Source of the DNA: JAJPIG01 sp035531675
Lineage (GTDB): Bacteria > Desulfobacterota > Binatia > Binatales > Binataceae
Assembly (NCBI GenBank): GCA_035531675.1
Contig: DATKSL010000039.1
Location: forward strand, 1 to 64,000
Direction: 5' to 3'
Length of the DNA stretch: 64,000 bases
The notes beneath the pieces are model-generated. The model searched no databases and had not been told where the DNA came from. It saw only the letters and a list, made by a program, of their open reading frames with translations. Positions 10,964 to 19,980 of the stretch are shown in pieces (the stretch's first letter is position 1; the number at the start of each line of letters is the position of its first letter). A program made the translations under genes and the position numbers.

Positions 10964-11680
10964 TCAGGATTCAGGGTTGGGTTCAAAGTAGAGGATACGC
11001 TGGCAGTTAGGACAGAAGTGGATTTGCTCGAAGCGCTGGAGCTCGTTGTAGAGCTGCGGCGGCAACCTCATCCGGCATCCCTGGCAGGTGCCCAGGCGGG
11101 CCAGCGCCACGGCCAGGCCGGCGCGCCGCTCGAAGATCATCTCGTAGCGCGCGCGCAGCGTGCCGTCGATCTGACCGGCCAGCGCCTCGCGCTCGATGCG
11201 TCGCTGGCGCATCGTCTCCTTGAGCTCTTCGGCCTTGCCGGCGATCTCTTTTTCGGCCGCCGTCAGCTCGGCGCCCTTCTGCTTGACCAGCGCGGCCAAT
11301 TCCTTGATGCGGGCGGTACGCGTGTCGGCCCCTTCCATCTGGGCCAGCAACTCCGCCTCCTGGCGCTGGTTGCTTTCCTTCTGCGACTCGACCTCATGGG
11401 CGAGCGCCTGGAGTTCCTTGTCGTTGCGGATCAGGTTCTGGCGCATCCGCTTGTTCCGGATCCGCGCCTCGCCGTCGGCCAACTCGTGCTCGAGTTCGCG
11501 GCGGGCGTTTTCAGCCTGTTTATCCTCCTGGGTGAGCCGTTCGAGCTCGCTGCGAGCCGCGTCGCTCTCTTCGCGCAATCGATCGACGCCCTGGGTCACC
11601 GCAGCCAGCGTTTCGGCCAACTCCTGCAGCCGTCTGTCGATCGTCTGCAGGGACATCAGCCGCCCTATCTCTTCACGCAA
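10964..11680 (-). CDS. C4-type zinc-ribbon, coiled-coil protein (zf-RING_7/DUF164 type)
   Basis: A 238-residue protein with a long N-terminal coiled coil (about 1-180, rich in E, R, K and Q) and a C-terminal zinc ribbon with two CxxC pairs (CQGC and CPNC). This is the layout of the CT398-like family, thought to act in transcription, trafficking or tRNA/RNA metabolism. Lying between rnpB and dnaG is a known neighbourhood in deltaproteobacterial-type genomes. Exact function is unknown. Confidence 0.88.
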   Translation of the reverse strand: MREEIGRLMSLQTIDRRLQELAETLAAVTQGVDRLREESDAARSELERLTQEDKQAENARRELEHELADGEARIRNKRMRQNLIRNDKELQALAHEVESQKESNQRQEAELLAQMEGADTRTARIKELAALVKQKGAELTAAEKEIAGKAEELKETMRQRRIEREALAGQIDGTLRARYEMIFERRAGLAVALARLGTCQGCRMRLPPQLYNELQRFEQIHFCPNCQRILYFEPNPES

Positions 11681-11762
11681 TTGCTTCCTCCAATGTGTCG
11701 CAGCGCCGGTCCGCAGGAATTTCGAGTGTCGCCGGGGCGCGACGATGCGGTCGGTAAAAATA

Positions 11763-11838
11763 TGGGCCCACCAGGATTTGAACCTGGGACCAGCCGGTTA
11801 TGAGCCGGCAGCTCTGAACCAGGCTGAGCTATGGGCCC
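11763..11838 (-). tRNA. tRNA with CAU anticodon (elongator Met or Ile2)
   Basis: The cloverleaf has acceptor stem GGGCCCA/TGGGCCC and the D arm starts GCTCAGCC. Anticodon stem GCCGG/CCGGC carries loop CTCATAA, and the T arm contains GGTTCAAATCC. The CCA end is not encoded (discriminator A, then TAT). It has no initiator features such as three G:C pairs above the loop (GGG/CCC). Whether it is elongator tRNA-Met or lysidine-modified tRNA-Ile2 cannot be decided by eye. Confidence 0.93.
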
Positions 11839-11915
11839 TCGCGCAGACATCAAACCGTCTAATGGTACCAAGTCCGGGCACCCGGTTTAAGAGCTACGGG
11901 GGTCATTGGCATCGT

Positions 11916-13685
11916 TCAGGCCGGATCGTGGGAGGCGCCGCGACGCAGCGCGATGACCTCCTGGGCCTTATTGACCGCGGTTTCGCCGTCGGAGGCATCG
12001 GCCGCACCGCGCCGGGCCGCCTCCACGTCGCGCGCAGTCCTCCGATCGCTGGTCATGGCCCGGATATAATCGTTAAGCACCTTAAGGGCGGTGTCGGAAT
12101 CATCGAACGTCGCTTCCATCGTCAAGGCGCTTAAACGCTCGCGCTGCGCCTGCGACAGACGCTCAAAGAGCCATTGGTCGGGCACGTTGCGCGACGGCGC
12201 CAGCGCGCAGACGTCGACCACCAGGGCTCCGAGCCGCTGGTCGTCGAAGCCGCCGAGCGGCGCGACCTCGAGGATTTTGGGCCGTAACTCGGGCCGAATG
12301 ATCGCGACGCCGAGAATCCCCAGCTCGGCCTTCGCGCCCGCGTCCAGCCGCGGGTTGCCCTCGACCGCAGCCGCCGATGCTGGCCGCCCGGCGCGGCTTC
12401 GCGCCTGCTCGCGTATCACCTTCTCCTCGCGCGGACCCAGCGCCAGGCGATCGACGGTCTTGGCGACCAGCGCGTTAAATTCGAGTTCATCGGGAATCAG
12501 GCGCAAGGTCTGTCCGATCCGCTGCGCGGCCTGGAGCCGCTGCTCGATCGGCGCCTGCAGGCTCAGTCCGCGCTTACTCTCCTCGGTCACGAACATGTCG
12601 ACCAACAGCTCCGAGTGGTTCACCAGCTCGTCGAAGGTCTGCGCCCCGCGCTCCTGAATCAGCGTATCGGGATCGAAACCGGAGGGGACAAAGATGCCGC
12701 GCCCGAGCAGCCCAGCGCCCAGGAAGACCTCGAGCGCGCGCATCGAGGCCTTGCGCCCGGCCTCGTCGCCGTCGAAGCAGGCGATCACGTTGCGGGTATA
12801 GCGGGCCAGCACGCGCAGCTGGTCGACGGTCAGCGAGGTGCCGAGGCTCGCGACCACTTCCTTGAAGCCGGCCTGCGAGACCGCGATGGCGTCGAAGTAG
12901 CCCTCGACCACGATCGCGCGGTCGGCGCGGCCGAGCGCCTGACGCGCCTCATACAATCCGTAGAGATTACGTGCCTTTGAGTAGACCGGCGACTCCGATG
13001 AATTGATATACTTGGGCAAGCGCTCATCGAGCACCCGGCCGCCGAAGGCCACCACCCGGCCCTGCGCGTCGCGAATCGGAAACATCAGGCGGCCGATGAA
13101 CAGGTCGCGCAGCCCGGCGCCGTCGCGGCGAATCAGGCCGGTCTTGATCGCGCCGTCGAGCAACCCACGCCGCTTGAGGGCGTTGGCAAGCATCCCCGGT
13201 TGCGCCGGTGCGAGCCCCACGATGAACGCGCGCGCCGTCTCTTCGCTGAGCGAGCGCCGTTTCAGGTAGCCGCGCGCCGCCTCGCCCGCCGGCGTCTTCC
13301 ATAACAGATGGCCGAAGAAGGCAGCGGCGAATTCGTTGGCGCGGTACATCGCCTCGCGCTCACCGGGCGGCGGCGCGCCGGGCTCCTGGCTCTCGGGCAG
13401 CGTCACGCCGTAGCGCCGCGCCAGCGATTGAACCGCTTCCGGGAAGGTCAGCCCCTCCAGGCGCATCAGGAAATCGAACACCGTGCCACCCGCGCCGCAG
13501 CCGAAACAATGGAAGAAGCCGCGCTCGGCGTTGACCGAAAACGACGGCGTCTTCTCATTGTGAAACGGACACAGGCCGACGTAATTGCGGCCGGCGCGCT
13601 TGAGGCGGACCTGGGTGCCGATGACCTCGACGATATTGGCGCGGTCGCGCAGCTCCTCGAGCTTGTCCTGTGCGAACCGCGCCAT
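11916..13685 (-). CDS. dnaG: DNA primase
   Basis: The 589-residue replicative primase has an N-terminal CHC2 zinc finger (C39, H42, C60, C63 in LCPFHNEKTPSFS and FHCFGCGAGG). The Toprim core follows (AIVVEGYFDAIAV and the acidic CFDGDEAGRKAS). The C-terminal part corresponds to a helicase-binding region. The start ATG overlaps the stop of the upstream phosphodiesterase gene by one base (TGATG), which suggests translational coupling. The usual partner rpoD is not found downstream; a tRNA and the zinc-ribbon gene follow instead. Confidence 0.96.
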   Translation of the reverse strand: MARFAQDKLEELRDRANIVEVIGTQVRLKRAGRNYVGLCPFHNEKTPSFSVNAERGFFHCFGCGAGGTVFDFLMRLEGLTFPEAVQSLARRYGVTLPESQEPGAPPPGEREAMYRANEFAAAFFGHLLWKTPAGEAARGYLKRRSLSEETARAFIVGLAPAQPGMLANALKRRGLLDGAIKTGLIRRDGAGLRDLFIGRLMFPIRDAQGRVVAFGGRVLDERLPKYINSSESPVYSKARNLYGLYEARQALGRADRAIVVEGYFDAIAVSQAGFKEVVASLGTSLTVDQLRVLARYTRNVIACFDGDEAGRKASMRALEVFLGAGLLGRGIFVPSGFDPDTLIQERGAQTFDELVNHSELLVDMFVTEESKRGLSLQAPIEQRLQAAQRIGQTLRLIPDELEFNALVAKTVDRLALGPREEKVIREQARSRAGRPASAAAVEGNPRLDAGAKAELGILGVAIIRPELRPKILEVAPLGGFDDQRLGALVVDVCALAPSRNVPDQWLFERLSQAQRERLSALTMEATFDDSDTALKVLNDYIRAMTSDRRTARDVEAARRGAADASDGETAVNKAQEVIALRRGASHDPA

Positions 13686-14389
13686 CAGCCAATCAGCGCG
13701 TGCAGGCGCTCGGGATAGTTGGTCATGATTCCATCGACACCATCGGCGATCAGGCGGCTCATCAGCGCGGGCTCGTCAACCGTCCAGGCCAGTACCTTGA
13801 GGCCATGACGCCGGGCCTCGACCACCAATTCCGCCGTGCACAGATCATAGCGCGGATTGACCGCCCATGCGCCGAGCGCCCGCGCCTGCGCAATCAGCCC
13901 GTCGGCCGGCCCGTCGCACAGCAGGCCCACGCGGATGGCGGGGTCGACCGCCTTGATGCGCTCGAGCATCGCCGTCTCGAAGCTTGAAACGATGGTGGTC
14001 TCGTAGGCCCGCCGCGCATGAATCGTCCTGCACAGCGGCGCAGCCGCGGCCCGCGTCTTGAGCTCGAGATTGAGCCCGCATCGAGTGCCGACCGCGGCGA
14101 ACACTTCGTCAAGCGTCGGGATACGCTCACCGGCGAAACGGGCGTCGAATCTCGCTCCCGCATCGAGAACTTTCAACTGTGGAACGGTCAGCTCCGCGAC
14201 CGGACCGCGGCCGTCAGTGGTGCGATCGACGGTTTCGTCGTGAATCACCACCAGCGCGCCGTCGCCCGCGAGCCGGACGTCGAGCTCGCACATCGCCGCG
14301 CCGGCCTCGACCGCCGCCTTAAACGCGCAAAGGGTATTCTCGGGACAGGTACCGCTGGCACCGCGATGAGCTATGTTGAGCAGTCCCAT
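13685..14389 (-). CDS. glycerophosphodiester phosphodiesterase
   Basis: A 234-residue GDPD-family enzyme that hydrolyses glycerophosphodiesters to glycerol-3-phosphate and an alcohol. Catalytic and metal residues are in place: H8-R9 (IAHRGASG), E17-N18 (PENTL), E35 and D37 (CELDVRL) and H50 (VIHDETVDRTTDG). A C-terminal LAWTVDEPALMSRLIADGVD corresponds to the last strands of the TIM barrel. No signal peptide is seen, so it is cytoplasmic. Its stop overlaps the dnaG start. Confidence 0.92.
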   Translation of the reverse strand: MGLLNIAHRGASGTCPENTLCAFKAAVEAGAAMCELDVRLAGDGALVVIHDETVDRTTDGRGPVAELTVPQLKVLDAGARFDARFAGERIPTLDEVFAAVGTRCGLNLELKTRAAAAPLCRTIHARRAYETTIVSSFETAMLERIKAVDPAIRVGLLCDGPADGLIAQARALGAWAVNPRYDLCTAELVVEARRHGLKVLAWTVDEPALMSRLIADGVDGIMTNYPERLHALIG

Positions 14390-14532
14390 CCCGTCCTCAG
14401 TCAGGATTGTAAAGAGTCTAACCGCAGCGGTGCCTCCATCTCAATCGCGGGCGCCATGATCTTTCGACAACGCAACAGGCGCTATCGCCAGCGCAGACTC
14501 GTGATGCAATATTCGAGGGTCAGGAATTCACG

Positions 14533-15486
14533 ATGGAACGCAGCTCCACGCGCGGCGGCCGGACTTATCAGAAAGTCGCCTATACCGTTAAACCCGAGCT
14601 CGCTGACGAAGCGGCGGCCATTCTGATCGCGCATGGCGCGCTGGGATGCGCCGTCAGGACGGGCCGCGAATTTCTCCGGCCGGGGATGGAGAGCTGGGAC
14701 GACGATGATTCGACGCCGCCCCCGCCGCCGCGCCACGGCGCCAGGAGCAAAGCGACGCAACGCCTAGAGGCGTTCTTCATCCGGGTCACCGCCGCACGGC
14801 TGGGCCGGATAAATCGCGCGCTGGTGGCGGCGGGCGTAATCGACGGCGGCATCGAGCCGCGCAGCTCGCTGATTGTCGATCCCGGCTGGGCGACGCGCTG
14901 GCAAAGCCGTTTCAAGCCGTTGGCGGTCGGACGCCGGCTGCTGATCGTGCCGCCGTGGAGCGCGGCGGACCGCCGCGGCCGGATGCGCCTGGTGATCAAC
15001 CCGGCGCAGGCCTTCGGCACCGGCCATCACGGCTCGACCGCCGGCGCGCTGGTGATGCTCGAGCGGCTGTGCGGACGGCTTGAGTTTCGCGACGCACTCG
15101 ACGTCGGTTGCGGTTCCGGAATCCTGGCGATCGCGATGCGGCTGTTCGGCGTGCCGCGCGTAATCGGGATTGATTCCGATCGGATCGCGATCGGCAACGC
15201 GCGCGAAAACCTCGCGCTCAACGATGTCACGTCGATTCGCTTCTCGTCCGCGCCCGTCGGGCGCATCAGGCGGCGCTTCGATTTGGTCGTCGCCAATATC
15301 CTGAGCACCACGCTGATCGAGCTGGCGCCCATCCTGACGCGGCTGATGAAGCCCGGCGCGCGGCTTATCCTGGGCGGTATCCTCGAACGCGAACGCGCCG
15401 CGGTTTTGCGCCACTTCCGCCCCGGACTCGTCCTCGACGACCAGCTGGTCGATCACGGATGGGTAACGTTGGCGATGCGCCGATGA
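14533..15486 (+). CDS. prmA: ribosomal protein L11 methyltransferase
   Basis: A 317-residue SAM-dependent methyltransferase that trimethylates ribosomal protein L11. The family-specific AFGTGHHGSTAGALVMLERL is present, followed by the SAM loop DVGCGSGILAIA and the motif IV segment VVANILSTTLIELAP. The N-terminal substrate-recognition domain is divergent, with a Pro/Arg-rich insertion (residues 55-75), so the target could differ from L11. The stop overlaps the next gene in an ATGA arrangement. Confidence 0.88.
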   Translation: MERSSTRGGRTYQKVAYTVKPELADEAAAILIAHGALGCAVRTGREFLRPGMESWDDDDSTPPPPPRHGARSKATQRLEAFFIRVTAARLGRINRALVAAGVIDGGIEPRSSLIVDPGWATRWQSRFKPLAVGRRLLIVPPWSAADRRGRMRLVINPAQAFGTGHHGSTAGALVMLERLCGRLEFRDALDVGCGSGILAIAMRLFGVPRVIGIDSDRIAIGNARENLALNDVTSIRFSSAPVGRIRRRFDLVVANILSTTLIELAPILTRLMKPGARLILGGILERERAAVLRHFRPGLVLDDQLVDHGWVTLAMRR

Positions 15487-16214
15487 AGGTCGCGCCACGT
15501 TTTCTTGCCGATCAACCGCTGGACCGTGGCGCGCCGGCGCGCGTGAGCGGCGCCGAACTGCATCATCTGCGCGATCTGATGCGACTCGAGGCAGGCGACG
15601 CGGTGACGCTGATCGATCCGACGGGCGGCGGCGAGTTCGCCGGGCATATCCGGAGCGTGGCGCGAGATTGCGCTATAATCGAGCTCGGCATGCCGATGGT
15701 CGCGCCAACGCGGACCCCGCTTGTCCTGGCGATGGCGCTTATCAAGGGTCCGCGGATGGATTTCATCGTCGAAAAAGCGGTCGAGCTGGGCGCCACCGAG
15801 CTATGGCCGATAGTCGCGGCGCGCAGCCAGATGGCGACGGTTGGGGTCGAGCGCCGACGGCGCTGGAACCGGCTCGCGGCGGCGGCGGCCAAGCAGAGCC
15901 TGGCGTCGAAGTTGCCATCGATTCGCGCGCCGCTGGAATTCTCCGAACTGGTCAGCGCGCCCTATCCCGATACGCTCGCCCTCATCTGCGTGCCGGGGGC
16001 GACGCCGATCGCGCGGGTGCTTGACGACCATCGTCCCGCCCGGCTGATGCTGGTATGCGGGCCGGAAGGCGGTTTCGATCGATCGGAGCTGGCGGCAGCC
16101 GAGCGCGCCGGCTTTGTCGCGGCCGGTCTCGGCCGCTCGCGCTTGCGTTCGGAAACCGCGGCGCTGGCCGCGCTGGCGGTGGCGGCCGCGGCGCTTGACG
16201 CCGAAGGGAGCTAA
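15483..16214 (+). CDS. rsmE: 16S rRNA (uracil-1498-N3)-methyltransferase
   Basis: About 243 residues with the SPOUT-knot fold of RsmE. An N-terminal PUA-like part (RVSGAELHHLRDLMRLEAGD) is followed by IVEKAVELGATELWPI and then the knot LMLVCGPEGGFDRSELAAAE and LGRSRLRSETAALAAL. The ATG at 15483 overlaps the prmA stop (ATGA), which is preferred over an upstream in-frame ATG at 15459 inside prmA. prmA-rsmE pairing is common in bacteria. Confidence 0.94.
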   Translation: MKVAPRFLADQPLDRGAPARVSGAELHHLRDLMRLEAGDAVTLIDPTGGGEFAGHIRSVARDCAIIELGMPMVAPTRTPLVLAMALIKGPRMDFIVEKAVELGATELWPIVAARSQMATVGVERRRRWNRLAAAAAKQSLASKLPSIRAPLEFSELVSAPYPDTLALICVPGATPIARVLDDHRPARLMLVCGPEGGFDRSELAAAERAGFVAAGLGRSRLRSETAALAALAVAAAALDAEGS

Positions 16215-16219
16215 CATCT

Positions 16220-17179
16220 GTGCCGTACAAATTCGCGTTCGTGATGGACGAGCTGGAACGGATCGACCAGTACAAGGACACCACCTTTGTCTTCATGGTC
16301 GAGGCGCTGGCGCGCGGCCATGAAGTCTATTTCCTCGCACTCAGCGATCTGTTCGCGCGCGCGGATCGCGCGATGGGCTTCGCGCGCCGCTGCGCGGTGA
16401 TGCGCGAGGCGGCGCACTATCGATGGCTCGACAGCGGCGGCGATTATCCGCTCGACTCGTTCGACGCGATCTTCATGCGCAAGGATCCGCCGGCCGACGC
16501 CGCCTATCTGTATGCGACGATGCTCTTGAGCCTGGTCGATAGCCGCCGCAGCTTCGTGCTCAATCATCCAGCCGGCCTGCGCGAGGCCAACGAAAAGCTC
16601 TACACGCTGAATTTTCCCGAGGTCATTCCGCCCACGGTCGTCAGCTCGAGCATCGCCCGCCTCAAGCAGTTCATCAACGAACAGGGCGGCGAGGCGATCG
16701 TCAAACCGCTCGACGGCCACGGCGGCGAGGGGGTGTTCCTGGCCAGCCAGAACGATCGCAACTTGAACGCGATTCTCGAGACCGTCACCCAGTTCGGACA
16801 GCGGCTGACGATGGGCCAGCGCTATATCCCCGAAATTCGCAACGGCGACAAGCGCATCATCGTGCTCGACGGCGAGCCTGTCGGGGCGACGCTCCGGGTA
16901 CCGTTGCCGAGCGAAAATCGCGGCAATATCCATGTCGGCGGACTGTGCGTCAAGGCCGAGTTGACCGATCGCGATCGTCAAATCTGCCAGGTCCTGAAGC
17001 CGCGGCTGGTGCGCGACGGGCTCTATTTCGTCGGCCTCGACGTGATCGGCGAGTACCTGACCGAGGTCAACGTCACCAGCCCGACCGGCGTCCAGGAGAT
17101 CGACCGGCTCGACAACGTCAGCCTCGAGAGCCGTGTGATCGATTTCGTCGAAGCGCGGGTCGGCGCGCTGCGCCGCTGA
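16220..17179 (+). CDS. gshB: glutathione synthetase
   Basis: A 319-residue ATP-grasp enzyme joining gamma-glutamylcysteine and glycine. Recognisable segments are FVMDELERIDQYKDTTFVFM at the N-terminus, IFMRKDPPADAAYLYATMLL, the ATP-binding AIVKPLDGHGGEGVFL and the C-terminal metal/ATP segment TEVNVTSPTGVQEI. The start is a GTG with GGGAG nine bases upstream. It follows rsmE by 5 bp. No gshA is in the window. Confidence 0.93.
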   Translation: MPYKFAFVMDELERIDQYKDTTFVFMVEALARGHEVYFLALSDLFARADRAMGFARRCAVMREAAHYRWLDSGGDYPLDSFDAIFMRKDPPADAAYLYATMLLSLVDSRRSFVLNHPAGLREANEKLYTLNFPEVIPPTVVSSSIARLKQFINEQGGEAIVKPLDGHGGEGVFLASQNDRNLNAILETVTQFGQRLTMGQRYIPEIRNGDKRIIVLDGEPVGATLRVPLPSENRGNIHVGGLCVKAELTDRDRQICQVLKPRLVRDGLYFVGLDVIGEYLTEVNVTSPTGVQEIDRLDNVSLESRVIDFVEARVGALRR

Positions 17180-17256
17180 GCGGCGCCGCTCCCACGGTGT
17201 TGCAAGCGCGGGCGCGGAAAGCTAGCAATGGAGGCCGCGCATCGCACGGGCGCGGT

Positions 17257-17332
17257 GGGCAGGTAGCTCAGTCGGTAGAGCAGAAGACTGAAAATCTTCG
17301 TGTCGAGTGTTCGATTCACTCCCTGCCCACCA
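17257..17332 (+). tRNA. tRNA-Phe (GAA), integration target
   Basis: A complete cloverleaf with acceptor GGGCAGG/CCTGCCC, D arm GCTCAGTCGGTAGAGC and anticodon loop CTGAAAA giving GAA. The T arm contains GTTCGATTC, the discriminator is A and CCA is encoded. Its 3' half is repeated exactly at 34616-34665, so it is the attachment site of the adjacent element and is restored by the insertion. Confidence 0.97.
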
Positions 17333-17337
17333 TTAAA
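17288..17337 (+). repeat. attachment site attL (tRNA-Phe 3' half)
   Basis: The 50 bp start at CTGAAAATCTTCG in the anticodon loop of tRNA-Phe and end at CACCATTAAA. They are identical to 34616-34665 in the same orientation. Sequences diverge on both sides of the repeat. Confidence 0.95.
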
Positions 17338-17462
17338 CCGTCCACAATTCAAAGACTTTCAGCGTTTGCGTCGACCGCGATCGGTGATTTCGGCGGCCAC
17401 ATTGACCGCACCATGCCCGAGTCGATCAATTTCTGAAGCACTTCCTGCGAGATACACCTGCA

Positions 17463-18653
17463 TCAGCCTTGGGCCGTTAGTGCCACGACTTTGCGGGCCT
17501 TTGGTTTGCTGGCGTCAACCCCGTGGAGCGTGGCGAGCTTCGCTGCGCCGTCCTTGAGCATGGATTCATCGGCGATCGCATAGCGGCGATAGATGCTCTC
17601 GGTCTTGTGGCCGACCATCGCCATCGCAGCCGAGCGCGGCACGCCGGCGCGTTCCAGGTTCCGAACTGCGGTTCGCCTGAAATCATGAGGGATGCGACCG
17701 ATGAGACCGGCATTTTTGCAGGCCGTCAGCCATGAGCGACGGAAGGTGCGGATCGGCTTGCCCTCCCGGTGAAATAACCAAGGAATTATCTGGCCGTTCG
17801 CAACTTCGAGGGCGCGCGTGCGTTCCATTTCCTTCTCGAGGATCTGGCGCAGTTCGGGGGTCAGCGGGAACATTCGCCCTTCCCCATTTTTCGTCTCGCC
17901 TGGCTCTAACCGCAGCCAGCCGGCATCAAGATCGACATTATGCTTTTGCCGGGTGAGGATCTCCGACGTGATGCGCCAGCCGGTGATGTAAGCCGTCTGG
18001 GCGACCGGCCTGAACTCATCCGGTAGATGCTCCAGCAACGCGAGATAATCATCGTGCTCGAAGAAGCCTTTGCGGCGGTTGTCCTCGCGGAGCATCGGGA
18101 AGTGCGGCCGCGAGCCGACCTTGCCGGCCCGCTGTGCCAGCACGAAAGCACGCTTGAGCGCTGCGAGGCTTCGGTTGATCGTGGCGTTTGCCGCTCCGGG
18201 TTTCGCTGTTTCTCCCGGTTCTGTTTCGGTCGCCTGCTGGCGATGCGCGACGAACGCCGTGAGCCGGTCACTCGTGAGGTTGACCGCCCGGCAGTCCTTG
18301 CCGAAGAAATCAACGAGGTGGCCGAGCGGCGCCTTGATCACGCGCGAGCGCCGGCCGTTGGCCTGGTAGTCATCGAGGAGCATCTGTTTGAGCTCACCGA
18401 GCGTGGTACGCGTGACATCCGGACCGACCGGCTGGCCTTGCCATTTCTTCGCGAGCCGGTCCTTGCGCATTTTCCGCGCCACCCTGATCTCTGCCGACTC
18501 CGACGACTCCCTGACCTTTTTTCCGTTCGCGTAGTATGAGATCCACCAGATCGCCGACTCCCGGATCTCTGCCTGACGGGTCGTCGGATCGACGTAGCGG
18601 TATTTCGGCCGATATATCCCTTCGTCGTTTTCCTTTTTCATCGCGGCCGCCAT
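17463..18653 (-). CDS. int: tyrosine-type integrase
   Basis: A 396-residue phage-type recombinase. The N-terminal part has an arm-binding-like domain, then a SAM-like core-binding domain (about 100-190). The catalytic domain has the first Arg in YITGWRITSEILTRQKH, the H-x-x-R box in IPHDFRRTAVRNLERAGVP, and the H and nucleophile Tyr in MVGHKTESIYRRYAIADE. It ends about 130 bp from tRNA-Phe, which is its target. The start may be ATG 18653 or the ATG four codons later. It overlaps the 3' end of the RHH gene and is probably co-transcribed with it. Confidence 0.95.
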   Translation of the reverse strand: MAAAMKKENDEGIYRPKYRYVDPTTRQAEIRESAIWWISYYANGKKVRESSESAEIRVARKMRKDRLAKKWQGQPVGPDVTRTTLGELKQMLLDDYQANGRRSRVIKAPLGHLVDFFGKDCRAVNLTSDRLTAFVAHRQQATETEPGETAKPGAANATINRSLAALKRAFVLAQRAGKVGSRPHFPMLREDNRRKGFFEHDDYLALLEHLPDEFRPVAQTAYITGWRITSEILTRQKHNVDLDAGWLRLEPGETKNGEGRMFPLTPELRQILEKEMERTRALEVANGQIIPWLFHREGKPIRTFRRSWLTACKNAGLIGRIPHDFRRTAVRNLERAGVPRSAAMAMVGHKTESIYRRYAIADESMLKDGAAKLATLHGVDASKPKARKVVALTAQG

Positions 18654-18793
18654 CCCGAAGGCTTTTTCTGAGCGTCCAAGTAACGCAGAATCGCCTCGCG
18701 GATGATTTCGGCGATCGCCGCGTGCTCGTCAAGCGCGACAATCGCCAGGCGCCTGTGCAAATCGAGCGGCAGCGCGACCGTCGTAACCACCAT
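18638..18793 (-). CDS. small ribbon-helix-helix (CopG-like) protein
   Basis: About 51 residues with the RHH pattern: a strand VVTTVALPLDLHRRL, then two helices through AEIIREAILRYLDAQKK. These small dimers bind DNA as repressors. It sits between the excisionase-like gene and int and overlaps int by 16 bp, so it likely controls integrase expression. The start is uncertain. The ATG at 18793 has GAGGGG immediately upstream; a GTG at 18829 would be nearly leaderless from the promoter described here. Confidence 0.7.
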   Translation of the reverse strand: MVVTTVALPLDLHRRLAIVALDEHAAIAEIIREAILRYLDAQKKPSGWRPR

Positions 18794-18837
18794 CCCCTCA
18801 CGGCTTGAGGCTTTGCGCTTAGCTGTCACGACAAGCA

Positions 18838-18866
18838 GCAATATCACGATACTGCGATACTGTCAA
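18838..18866 (-). promoter_or_regulatory. sigma70-like promoter for RHH-int
   Basis: On the minus strand, TTGACA (18861-18866) and TATTGC (18838-18843) are separated by 17 bp. The perfect -35 box overlaps the stop codon of the excisionase-like gene. Transcription would start near 18831, just upstream of the RHH gene, which supports a start downstream of 18847. Confidence 0.5.
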
Positions 18867-19246
18867 GTCATTGGCCGTCGGGCAGCAAGCCACTTGCGGA
18901 GGCCAGATTCAGAGCACAGAAGGCATTTGCGCGAACGGCGACGTATGAATGGAAGCTGCTCCGCGTGGTCATAGATCCAGCGCGGGCGGCAACGCAGGAT
19001 CTCGGCCGCTTCATGGACTGTCAGCATCTTGTCGTTTGACGCCCCCTGCTCGCGTTGTACGGTTCGTCCCAACTCGGCGATCAGCGGCGCCGCGAGCGCG
19101 GCCGTTACGGCGGCTGCTCGTGCGATCAATTCGCCCCGGACCTCAGCAGACAAACCGCGGGCGCGCGTCGGATCGCGAGCGAGATCATCAAGTGTCGGAA
19201 GAACGGTCAACGCTTGCGGCGCGGCTTCTGCAACTATCCCGTTCAC
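18863..19246 (-). CDS. excisionase/AlpA-like helix-turn-helix protein
   Basis: A 127-residue protein. Its C-terminal half (from about residue 73) is a MerR/excisionase-type winged HTH: MLTVHEAAEILRCRPRWIYD, then HAEQLPFIRRRSRKCLL and SGLRKWLAARR. The N-terminal half is Ala-rich and helical, with no known domain. Such proteins direct excision or activate int in islands and satellites. It lies upstream of the RHH and int genes on the same strand. Function is inferred from fold and position. Confidence 0.75.
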   Translation of the reverse strand: MNGIVAEAAPQALTVLPTLDDLARDPTRARGLSAEVRGELIARAAAVTAALAAPLIAELGRTVQREQGASNDKMLTVHEAAEILRCRPRWIYDHAEQLPFIRRRSRKCLLCSESGLRKWLAARRPMT

Positions 19247-19980
19247 GCTTCAGAATCCCCACTGGCGTGCGGCCTTCGCTCTCCGAGGCCAACCGCTCGA
19301 AACACGCGCCAGTCCACATAGATGCGACCGTGAAACTCAGTGACGCTATGGAACCGCCCTATCTGGAATAGTGCCACTTATACAACGTCTTCACTAAGCG
19401 TCCGATGCGCCTAGCCCCTTTCCAACCCACCGTTGGCCGAAAGTTTCTTCCTCTCTAGCGCACTAATCAAGTCGGATAGTGACTGCAAGCCTACGAGGCT
19501 GGCATTCATGGGTCAGCTTTAGATAGGCATTTGCTAGTCTTCGCCCTGTTGATAATTGGAATTAGTCGCCTCTCTACCGCTACGCTACTGATTTTTGTGA
19601 AAAGCTTACAAGAGTATGGGGTAATCGAGTGGTTAACGGGGTAGGCAGTCGCCGTTTGGTGTGAATCTTGTGTCGCGAACAAGCGTCCAACATGAGCTTT
19701 GTTCAATCCCAATGAAGGACGTCTTGCGCTGCATTTGTCATTGAATACTCGTTTTCAAAGAGCAAGAGCATGTTTATGCACAAGACTAAGCGGTAGAGAG
19801 ACGGTAGAAGTGCGGATCGTTCTCAGGCATTGTAGGCACTGACTAGTAGATTTGCGCGTGAATGCAAGCCAACTAAGCTGTACGTCGCCCACTTGTTGTC
19901 GATAATTAGCTGATTCCGATCTTGACTACTATTGCCGTTGGTCGTCAGACTCGCCTCCACGAAAGGCTCACGGGGGCGAT
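19247..19980. other. long AT-richer divergent control region
   Basis: About 730 bp between the leftward xis-int group and the rightward primase gene. It is visibly less GC-rich than the chromosome, with many stops in all frames. Short ORFs (for example 19506-19712 minus) have no ribosome binding site or recognisable product. As the region between divergent integration and replication modules, it is where the lysogeny-like switch promoters of the island should lie. No clear repressor gene is seen in it. Confidence 0.55.
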
